NCBI GenBank assembly: GCA_000381585.1
Contig: KB906733.1
Location: forward strand, 697,378-761,377
From: Acidobacteriaceae bacterium KBS 83
GTDB taxonomy: Bacteria > Acidobacteriota > Terriglobia > Terriglobales > Acidobacteriaceae
Direction: 5' to 3'
DNA: 64,000 nt
Below, piece after piece: positions 52,828 to 61,485 of this stretch. The notes below the pieces were generated by a model. It did not search any database, was not told where the DNA came from, and saw nothing but the letters and a program-made list of their open reading frames with translations. The first letter of the stretch is position 1. Every line of letters begins with the position of its first letter. The translations under genes were made by a program, and so were the position numbers.

Positions 52828-53444
52828 TTCTCTTCCGCTCCCGGCGGTGGCGGTGCGGCGCTCGAAGCCAGGTAGGTACGGGTCAGATCGGCGTGGCCAG
52901 CCAGCGTGTCGCGCGGCGCGCCATCTACCAGGAACCGCACCTGCGCGACCTCGGGCATATTCGCGTGCAGCGTACCGATCAGCGAGAGTAGCGTCATGGT
53001 CTCGGTTTCAATGCCCGAGGGATGTGCCTGCAGCAGGCCGCTGCTCAGGTTTACAACCGCCAGCACCCCGCCACCCGCCGTGCCGGCAGGCAAGGCCATC
53101 AGGAAAACATCGTCCACACCAGCATTCGCGGCGATCGGGTGAGCAGAGCCCGTCTTGGCGTACTCGGCGAGTAGCTGGTTGAGCAGATAGCGTGCCCGCG
53201 CGTGGGCCTCCGTAGGGAGAGCAAGGCGCCTCCCGGCGCTCACGAGCGATCCATCGGTGTCATTGGCCAGCATCAGTGTGACCTCGCTTGTCGGCATAGC
53301 GTCAGGCGGGGTCAGCGGGGCGGTGTTCGCGGCGGCCTGCAGCTTGTCCGCGGCGCGTTCGCGCATGCGGATGAGGACGATCGCCATCACCGCGGAGACC
53401 AGCAGGAGCAGCCCCAGTAACACCCGTTGATAGCGGGGAATCAT
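52824..53444 (-). CDS. GerMN-domain lipoprotein-like membrane protein
   Basis: 206 residues from ATG 53444, chosen for its ATGA overlap with the amidase stop. An N-terminal transmembrane anchor (VLLGLLLLVSAVMAIVLI) is followed by a Pro/Ala linker and a GerMN-type domain (SEVTLMLANDTDGSLVSAGRRL, ARARYLLNQLLAEY, LAVVNLSSGLLQAHP, EVAQVRFLVDGAPRDTLAGHADL). GerMN domains occur in spore and cell-wall proteins and are thought to bind envelope components. There is no lipobox. The genes on both sides support a peptidoglycan-related role. Confidence 0.85.
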   Translation of the reverse strand: MIPRYQRVLLGLLLLVSAVMAIVLIRMRERAADKLQAAANTAPLTPPDAMPTSEVTLMLANDTDGSLVSAGRRLALPTEAHARARYLLNQLLAEYAKTGSAHPIAANAGVDDVFLMALPAGTAGGGVLAVVNLSSGLLQAHPSGIETETMTLLSLIGTLHANMPEVAQVRFLVDGAPRDTLAGHADLTRTYLASSAAPPPPGAEEK

Positions 53445-54196
53445 GGCTGCGTCCAGTCGTGGCGCCAACTCTCGACGGCAGCTGCCAATCCAGCCAGGAT
53501 GCGCGACTGATAGTCAGGGTCGCTGAGCGCCGCCGTGATGGCGCCGTCCTTGGTCAGGGGCGCAATCTCTACCGCCGCTGCCGGGCAGGTCATGTTGTCG
53601 AGGGGCTGCATCGCGGTGCGGCCAAGCGTCACCGGTACGCCGGCATGCGTCATGGCCGTGTTGATCTCGGCAGCCCAACGCAGGCTTTGTGGGAGATAAG
53701 CAGCCTGTGCCTGGTCCCACGGTAGGAACGTCGCCGGCTTTGCAGCCGGAAGAGATGAGGTGAAGAGATGGATGCCGCTGCCACTATCCGAAGCGTGCAG
53801 GATGAGGCACGCGGTGGCTTTATGGGCGTTCGCAAGAGCGGCGCGCTTTGCCGGTGGCAGGGTTGCGTCGCTCTCGCGCGTGGTTACGACCGAGACACCA
53901 CGGGCGGACAGCATGGAGCGAAGCCGGATCGTGAAAGCGAGCGACAGGTCCTTCTCATCCAGATGCTCTGCCAGGTGAGCGCCTGTGTCTGTGCCGCCGT
54001 GCGCCGCATCGAGCACGATGAGGAATTGCGGCTGCGCCGTGACAGAGGGACGAGGCGGCAGCGATGGCGGCTGCTGTGCCGATACCTCGAGCGGCAACGC
54101 GAACGCTGAAACGGATGCCAAGACCGCGCAGATGACCGGTGAAGGATAACGGGCGAGGCGACCGCTCGCCCGCGGTCTTATGTCAGTCCAGCGCAT
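53441..54196 (-). CDS. N-acetylmuramoyl-L-alanine amidase (Amidase_3)
   Basis: 251 residues with an N-terminal signal sequence (VICAVLASVSAFALPLEVSAQ). The Amidase_3 zinc site is seen as FLIVLDAAHGGTDTGA (first His; canonical LDPGHGG changed to LDAAHGG), a glutamate in LDEKDLSLAF and a second His in CLILHASDS. The catalytic glutamate is in CPAAAVEIAPL. It cleaves the bond between MurNAc and the stem peptide in the periplasm, as in daughter-cell separation. It overlaps the DUF1015 gene upstream by 14 bp and the GerMN gene downstream by 4 bp. Confidence 0.9.
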   Translation of the reverse strand: MRWTDIRPRASGRLARYPSPVICAVLASVSAFALPLEVSAQQPPSLPPRPSVTAQPQFLIVLDAAHGGTDTGAHLAEHLDEKDLSLAFTIRLRSMLSARGVSVVTTRESDATLPPAKRAALANAHKATACLILHASDSGSGIHLFTSSLPAAKPATFLPWDQAQAAYLPQSLRWAAEINTAMTHAGVPVTLGRTAMQPLDNMTCPAAAVEIAPLTKDGAITAALSDPDYQSRILAGLAAAVESWRHDWTQP

Positions 54197-55517
54197 AGAT
54201 GGCGAGGCCGCTCAAGAGCTTGGGATAGAAGTCGGTCGACTTCTGCGGCATCACCTCGCCGTTGAATGCGATCTCGCGCAGCTCCTGCAGGGTAGCGGGA
54301 TTCATGAGGAAGGTTGCCTGCGCCGTTCCCTTCGTCACCTGTTCGACCGCCTCAGCCGCATCGCGCAAATAGCGCAGGTTGCGCTGCTCGCGGATGGATT
54401 CCTGCGAAAGGCCCAGCAATTGCTCCAGCACCAGGCTGTGAAGCTGCGCCACATCGAGCTGCCGCTGTCGTTCGGGCAGTTGTGCCAGCGCCCGCTCGAC
54501 CGCGTCCGGCCGCGCCTTCAGCAGATAAGAGCCGTTGCTCAGGACGGCGATAAATGCCGTTACGTCGCTGCCTTCGGCAAGCTTTGCGGTGAGCTGCGGG
54601 GCATCGGCAGTGTCTAGTTTTTCGATCTCAAAGAATGGCGCTGAGCGTTGGAGGAACGTCTCTGGTTGAAAACCTTCGACGTCGAAGACGACGCGATGGG
54701 TGGGCAGGATAAGCAGCCCATCGCTGTCCATATTCACGAAGGTCATCATCACCGCGGCTTCCGGGTAGGGCGGATGCGGCAGCGTCGAGGAGAGATCACG
54801 CTCGCGGGCGTGGTGCACGTGAGCAGGCGCGTGCTCTTTGCCGTAATTCAACGCGGTCTCGTAGCGATGGTGGCCATCGGCAATGATCAGCTTCTTGTCG
54901 CTCATCGAGCCAATCACCAGTCGAAGCGAGTGCGGATCAGTGACGCGGGCGAGACGATGCAGTACACCGTACTCGTCTGTGACCTCGATCTGCGGCTGAA
55001 AGTTCTGGAAGAGCATCTTTTCAATGCTCTGCGCCGGGTCGGAGTAGAGCATGAAAATCTGGCCGAAGTGGGCGCGCGTTGTCTTCAGCAGATTCAGACG
55101 GTCGCTCTTGGGCTTGGAAAGCGTCTGCTCGTGGCGGAAGACAACCTTGGCGGCATACTCTTCCAGCCCTCCGAGGGCGATAAAGCCGCGCCGTTCCCGC
55201 ACTTCGCCCGGCCGCCCGGGGACCTGAAAACGTTGCGAGTAAGCAAAGATCGACGGTTCGTTGTCGGTCTGCAGGATGCTCGTTTCGCGCCATTCGCGGA
55301 AGTCGCGTGCCGCTCGCGTGTAGACGTCGTCGACGCCTGGTTCGTCAAACAATTCAGGCAGGCCGAGGATGACGCGAACCAGATTGTAGGGGCTGCGTCC
55401 GTAGTAGACCTGCTGCATTGCGGGCGTGATCTTGTCATAAGGCTGGGTGACCACGTCTTCGATGCGTACAGCGGTGGGATTGTAGCGCGTGGCGCGGAAC
55501 GGATAAATGCGTGCCAT
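54183..55517 (-). CDS. DUF1015-family protein
   Basis: 444 residues from ATG 55517, giving MARIYPFRATRYNP, the usual start. The family motifs are VVTQPYDKITPAMQQVYYGRSPYNLVR, SIFAYSQRFQ, DGHHRYETALNYG with the conserved His pair, and MMTFVNMDSDGLLILPTHRV. DUF1015 proteins are widespread and cytoplasmic, with no assigned reaction; the DGHHRYETA segment suggests a ligand- or metal-binding site. It is the first gene of the leftward operon with amidase, GerMN and murI. An extended in-frame start at 55691 lacks family sequence. Confidence 0.9.
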   Translation of the reverse strand: MARIYPFRATRYNPTAVRIEDVVTQPYDKITPAMQQVYYGRSPYNLVRVILGLPELFDEPGVDDVYTRAARDFREWRETSILQTDNEPSIFAYSQRFQVPGRPGEVRERRGFIALGGLEEYAAKVVFRHEQTLSKPKSDRLNLLKTTRAHFGQIFMLYSDPAQSIEKMLFQNFQPQIEVTDEYGVLHRLARVTDPHSLRLVIGSMSDKKLIIADGHHRYETALNYGKEHAPAHVHHARERDLSSTLPHPPYPEAAVMMTFVNMDSDGLLILPTHRVVFDVEGFQPETFLQRSAPFFEIEKLDTADAPQLTAKLAEGSDVTAFIAVLSNGSYLLKARPDAVERALAQLPERQRQLDVAQLHSLVLEQLLGLSQESIREQRNLRYLRDAAEAVEQVTKGTAQATFLMNPATLQELREIAFNGEVMPQKSTDFYPKLLSGLAIYALD

Positions 55518-55750
55518 CAGTTTTTGCGATTGTACTAGACAGCGCACGATCAACCGCGACAACGCTGTGGGTTCGAAGTCCGCAGGCGGTTGTAAAACCA
55601 CGCTGGAATGGGCACTTCCTTGTTCTGGACGGTGACATTGGCGTGACAATTGCGCACTCGAAATTTCTGTCTGGGTAAGGCAGCATGCCACGGTGTAGCA
55701 TTGCGCTCATCAGGGATTGCCGCATGGTGTCCACGTCTACAGGCTGGTCC

Positions 55751-56776
55751 ATGTCGCGGCTCGCTCGCCACGGCCGAGGCTTTTGCATATTGCTCGTGGC
55801 GCTTGCGTTCGCCTGCGCGCTCCTGCATGCGCAGGACGACCCGCTGAATCAGATTCATGTCACGCCGCCTCCGGCGAAGCCGGCGGTTCCCACTGGCCCT
55901 CCGCCGGTGGAAGGCAAGGCTGCCTTGAAAGCGCGATCCGGAGAGCGGATCCGCGTGGATGTGAATCTGGTGTTGATCCCGCTGACCGTCACCGATCCGC
56001 TCAATCGATTGGTGACTGGACTGGAGAGAAAGGAATTCTTTCTCTACGAAAACAACTCTCAGCAGGAGATCAAGAGCTTTTCCGCCGAGGATGCGCCGGT
56101 TTCGATCGGTATCGTCATGGACCTGAGCGGCAGCATGAACAACAAGGTGGTGCGGGCCCGGGAGTCGATCGTCGAATTTCTCCGCACCTCGAACCCCCAG
56201 GATGAGTTCTTCATCATCGGCTTCAATGATCGTCCTGAACTCATCGAGGACTTTACTTCGTCCGTCGATGACATCGAAGCACGCCTGCAGACAGTGCGCC
56301 CTGGACACCGCACTGCGCTTCTCGATGCCATCTACTACGGCGTGAACAAGATGAAACAGGCGCGCTACGAGCGCAAGGCGATCCTCATCGTCTCTGACGG
56401 CGGCGACAATCGGAGCCGGTACACGGAGAGCGAAGTACGCAACTTGGTACGTGAATCGGACACGGAGGTGTTCGCCATCGGCATTTTCGACGCATATGCA
56501 GCCACCACAGAGGAGCGCAATGGTCCTCTGCTGCTGCATGACCTGAGCGAAGAGACGGGCGGCCAGCTTTTTCGCGTCGACGACATCTCGGACATGACGG
56601 ATATTGCTACGAAGATCAGCGCCGAATTGCGCAATCAATACGTTCTCGGCTACAAACCTGCTGATGCAAAGCGCGACGGCAAATGGCGTAAAGTGAAGGT
56701 AAAGCTGGTGCCACCCCCCGGGCTGCCGCCGCTCACCGTACATGCCCGAAGCGGATACTATGCACCCTCGCAATAA
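55751..56776 (+). CDS. Secreted VWA-domain protein (acidobacterial VWFA-related), first of a pair
   Basis: 341 residues from ATG 55751. The signal peptide (FCILLVALAFACALLHAQ) ends near residue 27. An N-terminal beta region (IRVDVNLVLIPLTVTDPLNRLVTGLERKEFFLYENN) is typical of the acidobacterial VWFA-related family. The VWA domain carries the MIDAS motif DLSGSMNNK at about residue 124, SDGGDN as the later metal-site loop, and ends with ELRNQYVLGYKP. Likely a periplasmic or secreted metal-dependent adhesion or interaction protein; the partner is unknown. The next VWA gene overlaps its end by 17 bp. Confidence 0.9.
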   Translation: MSRLARHGRGFCILLVALAFACALLHAQDDPLNQIHVTPPPAKPAVPTGPPPVEGKAALKARSGERIRVDVNLVLIPLTVTDPLNRLVTGLERKEFFLYENNSQQEIKSFSAEDAPVSIGIVMDLSGSMNNKVVRARESIVEFLRTSNPQDEFFIIGFNDRPELIEDFTSSVDDIEARLQTVRPGHRTALLDAIYYGVNKMKQARYERKAILIVSDGGDNRSRYTESEVRNLVRESDTEVFAIGIFDAYAATTEERNGPLLLHDLSEETGGQLFRVDDISDMTDIATKISAELRNQYVLGYKPADAKRDGKWRKVKVKLVPPPGLPPLTVHARSGYYAPSQ

Positions 56777-57881
56777 TCCACACTTGCGAACCACACTCAC
56801 ACTCTTTCTTCTTCTCGCTTTCGGCGGCACGGTGCTGGCACAACAGAATCCGGCGCCCCCGCTGCCTGCGGAACAGCAACAGCCACTCAACGTCGACCGC
56901 GATCCCGTTCCGTTACCCCCGCCCGGGGGCCCTCCCGCTCCCGGTGCTGCGCCGCCTGCCGGACAGCAGGCCGGTCAGGTCGCGCGCGGTAGAAATGGCG
57001 GATATACGCTGACCCGGGATGTCGACGAGGTCGTCCTCAACGCCACCGTGATCGACGATCACTCACGCCTGGTTCAGGGACTGAACAGGGATGACTTCCA
57101 CGTCTTTGAAGACGGCAAGCCGCAGAACATCACTGCGCTGCAGGAGCAGGACATACCTGTCTCCATTGGCCTGCTGGTTGACAACTCCGGTTCCATGCGC
57201 ACGAAGCGTCAGGCGGTGAATCAGGCAGCGCTGGCTATGGTGCGCGCCTCGAACCCTGATGATGAGACTTTCGTGGTGAATTTTGCCGATGAGGCATATA
57301 TCGATCAGGACTTCACCAACAACATCAATAGGCTGCAAGATGGCCTTTCTCACATCGACTCCAAGGGCGGAACGGCACTTTACGACGCTGTCATCGCGTC
57401 CGCGGATTACATGGCGAAGAACGCCAAGAAGGCGAAAGAGGTACTGCTCATCATCACCGATGGCGAAGATAATGCCTCCGGCACCAATCTGGAAGAAACA
57501 GTGCGCCGCATCCAGGACCTGCAGGGGCCTGTCGTCTACTCCATCGGTCTCTTGTTCGATGAGGCCGGAGGCGGCGGGCGCGAGTCGCATCGTGCGCGTC
57601 GAGCGCTGCAGTTACTGTCGGATGAGACGGGAGGACTCTCCTTCTTCCCCAAGAATCTCGGTCAGGTCGACCAAATCGCGGCTGAAGTCGCGCGTGATAT
57701 CCGGAACCAGTACACCATCGGCTATCACTCCACTAAACCTGCAAGCCTGGGCGGGTACCGAGTCGTCAAGGTCGATGCCAAGGCGAAGGGTTACAACAAG
57801 CTGAGCGTGCGAACGCGGCCCGGCTATTTCCCTCACGTACCGGGAGCCGCCGCCAGCAAGAACGCCAGCAAGAAACAGTGA
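56760..57881 (+). CDS. Secreted VWA-domain protein (acidobacterial VWFA-related), second of a pair
   Basis: 373 residues from ATG 56760. Signal peptide LTLFLLLAFGGTVLAQ, then a Pro/Gln-rich linker (about residues 30-75). The beta region EVVLNATVIDDHSRLVQGLNRDDFHVFEDG mirrors that of the neighbouring gene. MIDAS motif DNSGSM at about residue 141, ITDGEDN later, then a C-terminal IRNQYTIGYHSTKP. The matching order in both proteins shows a tandem duplication that has diverged, notably in the linker. Probably co-transcribed and possibly a hetero-oligomer. Confidence 0.9.
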   Translation: MHPRNNPHLRTTLTLFLLLAFGGTVLAQQNPAPPLPAEQQQPLNVDRDPVPLPPPGGPPAPGAAPPAGQQAGQVARGRNGGYTLTRDVDEVVLNATVIDDHSRLVQGLNRDDFHVFEDGKPQNITALQEQDIPVSIGLLVDNSGSMRTKRQAVNQAALAMVRASNPDDETFVVNFADEAYIDQDFTNNINRLQDGLSHIDSKGGTALYDAVIASADYMAKNAKKAKEVLLIITDGEDNASGTNLEETVRRIQDLQGPVVYSIGLLFDEAGGGGRESHRARRALQLLSDETGGLSFFPKNLGQVDQIAAEVARDIRNQYTIGYHSTKPASLGGYRVVKVDAKAKGYNKLSVRTRPGYFPHVPGAAASKNASKKQ

Positions 57882-58013
57882 TTACCGGTCCCCGCCTGCG
57901 CACAAGCGCTAACGGTAGACCAGCTTTCGTTGCCGCACTCGCCCGGGCTTACCCTGCATCTTTCGTGCCAGCCTTGTAGGCGCCTCCGCACTGCTACACT
58001 AGTCGGTTCTTTT

Positions 58014-58976
58014 ATGCGGACTGAAGCCTCCACCCTCACCTATCGCGGCGCATTGCGCGTTGCTGACGACATCACCGACCTGGTCGGCCAGACCCCGATG
58101 CTCCGCCTGACCCGGCTCTGCAACCCTGACATGGCGGAGGTCTTCGCCAAGCTGGAGTTCCTGAACCCAGGAGGTAGCATCAAGGACCGTGCCGCACTGG
58201 GCATGATCCTGCGCGCGGAGCAGGAGGGCCTGATCGCCCCCGGAGCGCAGATCTTCGAGGCCACCGCGGGCAACACCGGCGTGGGACTCGCCCTCATCGG
58301 TGTCAATCGCGGCTACAAGGTCACCCTCTTTGTGCCCGAAGGCTACGCCGAGGAGAAGTGCATCCTGATGCGCGGCTTTGGCGCAAAGGTCATTCGCACT
58401 CCGGAGAAGGACGGCATGCAGGGCGCGATCGATATGGCCAGGGCTGCTTTGGCGGAGGCGCCGGGATCGTGGGGCGCCTTCCAGTTTGAAAACCAGGCCA
58501 ATCCTGACTTCCACGAAGAGACGACAGCGGCCGAAATATGGGAGCAGATGGAGGGTCGCGTCGACGCGCTGGTGGCGGGTATTGGCTCCGGCGGCACCTT
58601 CTCCGGGGTGGCGCGCGGGCTGAAAAAGCGCAATCCGCGGCTGGCCGCAATTGCGGTGGAGACGGAAGGCTCGATCCTGCAGGGTGGACCGCCGGGACCC
58701 CACCGTGTCGAAGGAATCGGCGTGCACTTCATTCCTAAAACCTTCCATCCCGAGCTCGCCGACGACGTCATCATGGTGACCGATGAGGACGCCTTCAATA
58801 TGGTGAAGCGGCTCGCCGCCGAGGAGGGGCTTCTGGGCGGCTCGAGCGCTGGAGCCACGGTCCATGCTTCGCTCGAAGTCGCGCGCAAACTCGGCCCGGG
58901 CAAGCGAGTCGCGACGGTGATCCCGGATTCGGCCGAGCGCTATCTATCGAAAAACATCTTCGAAGGCGGCAGATAG
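58014..58976 (+). CDS. cysK: Cysteine synthase / O-acetylserine sulfhydrylase family
   Basis: 320 residues from ATG 58014. PLP-dependent beta-replacement enzyme making cysteine from O-acetylserine and sulfide. ITDLVGQTPMLRLTRL starts the fold; the PLP lysine lies in PGGSIKDRAALGMI; EATAGNTGVGLAL is the phosphate-binding segment with a variant first half (canonical EPTSGNTG); AGIGSGGTFSGVARGL binds the cofactor phosphate. There is no ribosome-binding site, and a TACACT -10 candidate lies 14 nt before the ATG, so the message may have a very short leader. Exact donor substrate is unproven. Confidence 0.9.
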   Translation: MRTEASTLTYRGALRVADDITDLVGQTPMLRLTRLCNPDMAEVFAKLEFLNPGGSIKDRAALGMILRAEQEGLIAPGAQIFEATAGNTGVGLALIGVNRGYKVTLFVPEGYAEEKCILMRGFGAKVIRTPEKDGMQGAIDMARAALAEAPGSWGAFQFENQANPDFHEETTAAEIWEQMEGRVDALVAGIGSGGTFSGVARGLKKRNPRLAAIAVETEGSILQGGPPGPHRVEGIGVHFIPKTFHPELADDVIMVTDEDAFNMVKRLAAEEGLLGGSSAGATVHASLEVARKLGPGKRVATVIPDSAERYLSKNIFEGGR

Positions 58977-59061
58977 GGAACGTGCAAGCTCCGAGCCGAC
59001 GCTGAATCAGATTCCTGGAACGCCAGCGAATTTTTCTGCGTAACAAGAGCAGCGCGCATGC

Positions 59062-59727
59062 ATGAACCTGCAGGAGTCCAAAAGATCGCATGCGATTTTA
59101 TTTGCACTAATATGTATCGCATACGATGTATATGAGGTGGGACAGATAGCAACTGCGCATATCTCGATGTTCCCGATTTTGGAGAAACTGTGGCTGCTGA
59201 TGTTTGCTTTCTGGCTGCTGACTGCGATCAGCCAGAAGCGGGCTGTCTTTATGGAGCCGGCTGGCCAATCAATGAAGCATCGATTGGGGGCGGTCGCGGG
59301 ATTTCTCCTGCTCTTTGCGCCCTGGCTATCGATTGGAGCCCTGGGCTGGCGAGTGATACCGCCATCACCATGGCTTTCCTGGGTGGCTCTCGTCATCGGT
59401 GTGGCAGGCTTCGCACTCGCTTTCTGGGCCCGCATCTTGCTGGGAGGGGAGTGGAGCGCGAACGTGTCGTTGAAGACGGAGCATCGCCTTATTGCATCCG
59501 GGCCGTACGCGCTGGTGCGCCATCCTATCTACTCCGGATTGCTGCTGGCTATGCTGGGCACCGCGATCGCCGGTAATGAAGTGCGTATGTATCTCGGGGT
59601 CGTGACTGCCTTTTGCTCGTGGTGGTACAAGTCGCGGCTGGAGGAGCGGCTGCTGCTACAAGCCGTGGGTCAGCGTTACAGCGAGTACAAACAGCACACG
59701 TACGCCCTGATCCCCGGTCTGCTGTAG
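59062..59727 (+). CDS. ICMT-like integral membrane methyltransferase
   Basis: 221 residues with about five hydrophobic segments. The C-terminal catalytic region is typical of the isoprenylcysteine carboxyl methyltransferase/phospholipid methyltransferase group: LIASGPYALVRHPIYSGLLLAMLG followed by SRLEERLLLQAVGQRYSEYKQHT. The substrate of bacterial members is generally unknown. It starts 85 bp after the cysK stop and is followed by a MarR gene. Confidence 0.82.
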   Translation: MNLQESKRSHAILFALICIAYDVYEVGQIATAHISMFPILEKLWLLMFAFWLLTAISQKRAVFMEPAGQSMKHRLGAVAGFLLLFAPWLSIGALGWRVIPPSPWLSWVALVIGVAGFALAFWARILLGGEWSANVSLKTEHRLIASGPYALVRHPIYSGLLLAMLGTAIAGNEVRMYLGVVTAFCSWWYKSRLEERLLLQAVGQRYSEYKQHTYALIPGLL

Positions 59728-59736
59728 CCTGCTGAG

Positions 59737-60246
59737 GTGCAGAAGGCAAACAGAGGAAACAGCGGTCGTCGCAAAGTGCGGAGCCCTCACGCCGACACCG
59801 TAAAGATCGAAGACTTGGCGCGCCAGATCGAGCAACGGCTGACGTCGATTCGACAGCATCTGCGGAAACCGCTTGAAGCGGAGTTCGCCCGCGGACATCT
59901 GACCGGCCCGCAAAGAAGCGTCATGTCGGTGGTGGTGACGTCACGTGAGCCTCTACGCATCCGCGAGGTGACGGCTGCTGTCGGGCTCGCGCAGAGCACC
60001 GTGTCCGGTATTGTCGAGCGACTCGTTCAGGCTGGCATGCTGGTACGCTCGGACGACCCGTCGGATGCGCGAGCCTCGCGCCTTGCTCCATCGCCCCCGG
60101 TACGCACCTTCCTCGAGAAGCGAATGCCGCAACACAAGCTGTCGCCGTTGCTGGGCGCGCTCCGCGCAGGTGGCAAGAGAGACGCGGAGGCGATACTCGC
60201 CGCGATCACACGGCTGGATGAACTGCTGGCTGCAAACCAATCCTGA
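59737..60246 (+). CDS. MarR-family transcriptional regulator
   Basis: 169 residues from GTG 59737. The winged helix is visible in FARGHLTGPQRSVMSVVV, LRIREVTAAVGLAQSTVSGIVERL and the wing VRSDDPSDARASRLAPSP. N- and C-terminal helices give the dimer interface. It starts 9 nt after the ICMT-like gene and 65 nt before the cystathionine-enzyme gene, so it may regulate this group. The ligand is unknown. Confidence 0.88.
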   Translation: MQKANRGNSGRRKVRSPHADTVKIEDLARQIEQRLTSIRQHLRKPLEAEFARGHLTGPQRSVMSVVVTSREPLRIREVTAAVGLAQSTVSGIVERLVQAGMLVRSDDPSDARASRLAPSPPVRTFLEKRMPQHKLSPLLGALRAGGKRDAEAILAAITRLDELLAANQS

Positions 60247-60311
60247 AGGGCGGCTTGAATATCTCCGGCGTTTTCACGGACACTATTGCTTCATCATCAT
60301 CTGGAGATTCC

Positions 60312-61478
60312 ATGAGCAATTCGCAGCACGGCTTCGCCACGCGCGCCATTCATGCTGGTCAGGAGCCGGAAACCACCACGGGCGCCGTCAATGTGCCCAT
60401 CTACCTCACTTCGACTTACGCGCAGCAGGAGATTGGTAAGAATAAGGGTTACGAATATTCCCGCGTATCCAACCCCACGCGCACGGCGCTCGAGCAAAAC
60501 CTCGCGGCGCTCGAAGGCGGCAGCTCGGCGCACGTCTTTGCCAGCGGAATGGCGGCGATTTCAGCATTGGTCGCGATGCTGAAGACCGGTGACCACGTCA
60601 TCTGCGGATCGAATGTCTATGGCGGTACCCCCCGGCTGTTCAACCAGATCGTGGCGCATTACGGCATTGAATTCACCTACGTCGACACCAGCGATCCGGA
60701 GAACGTGCGCCGCGCCTTCACTCCGCGCACGCGGCTTGTGCACATCGAAACTCCCACGAATCCGCTGATGCAGTTGACCGATATTCGCGCGGTGAGCGCC
60801 GTATGCCGCGAGCAGACGAAGCGGGTTGGCGAGCCGGTCGATCTCTGCGTCGATAACACATTCATGTCGCCTTACTTCCAGCGTCCGATCGAACTGGGCG
60901 CCGACCTGGTCATGCATTCGACGACGAAATTTCTGAATGGCCACTCCGATGGATTGGGCGGCGTCCTCGTGGCCACCCGGCCCGATCACGCGGAACGCTT
61001 CGCCTTCATTCAGAAGTGCACCGGTGGCATCCTCTCGCCATTTGAGTCCTACCTGATCCTGCGTGGCGTGAAGACGCTGGCAGTACGCATGCGCCAGCAC
61101 GATGCCAGCGGGCGCGAGGTGGCCGCATGGCTTGCGAAACATTCGCGCGTCGAAAAGGTCTTCTACCCGGGATTGCCGACTCATCCCCAGCACGAGCTCG
61201 CGAAGCGGCAGATGTCCGGTTTCGGTGCGCTCATCACATTCGAGGCAGGTTCCTTGGAACGTGCGAACGATGTGCTGAAACGCGTACGCGTTTGCACCTT
61301 GGGCGAGAGCCTGGGCGGCGTGGAGACATTGATCTCACATCCGGCAACCATGACCCACGCCGCGTTAGGCGAGGAGGGCCGGCGTAAGATCGGTATCACC
61401 GACGGCATGGTACGCATTTCCGTGGGCATCGAGGATGTCGAAGACCTGATCGGCGATCTCGAGCAAGCGCTGGCATAG
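60312..61478 (+). CDS. Cystathionine gamma-synthase/lyase family PLP enzyme
   Basis: 388 residues from ATG 60312 (GGAG 7 nt upstream). Trans-sulfuration enzyme of the Cys/Met metabolism PLP family. FATRAIHAGQEPETTTGAVN starts the protein; GYEYSRVSNPTRTALE, FASGMAAISAL and VYGGTPRLF shape the cofactor site; the PLP lysine is in MHSTTKFLNGHSDGLGG. LGESLGGVETLISHPATMTHA is the typical C-terminal block. Synthase, gamma-lyase and related activities cannot be told apart from motifs. With the cysteine synthase nearby this suggests a sulfur amino-acid module. Confidence 0.92.
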   Translation: MSNSQHGFATRAIHAGQEPETTTGAVNVPIYLTSTYAQQEIGKNKGYEYSRVSNPTRTALEQNLAALEGGSSAHVFASGMAAISALVAMLKTGDHVICGSNVYGGTPRLFNQIVAHYGIEFTYVDTSDPENVRRAFTPRTRLVHIETPTNPLMQLTDIRAVSAVCREQTKRVGEPVDLCVDNTFMSPYFQRPIELGADLVMHSTTKFLNGHSDGLGGVLVATRPDHAERFAFIQKCTGGILSPFESYLILRGVKTLAVRMRQHDASGREVAAWLAKHSRVEKVFYPGLPTHPQHELAKRQMSGFGALITFEAGSLERANDVLKRVRVCTLGESLGGVETLISHPATMTHAALGEEGRRKIGITDGMVRISVGIEDVEDLIGDLEQALA

Positions 61479-61485
61479 AGCCGCG

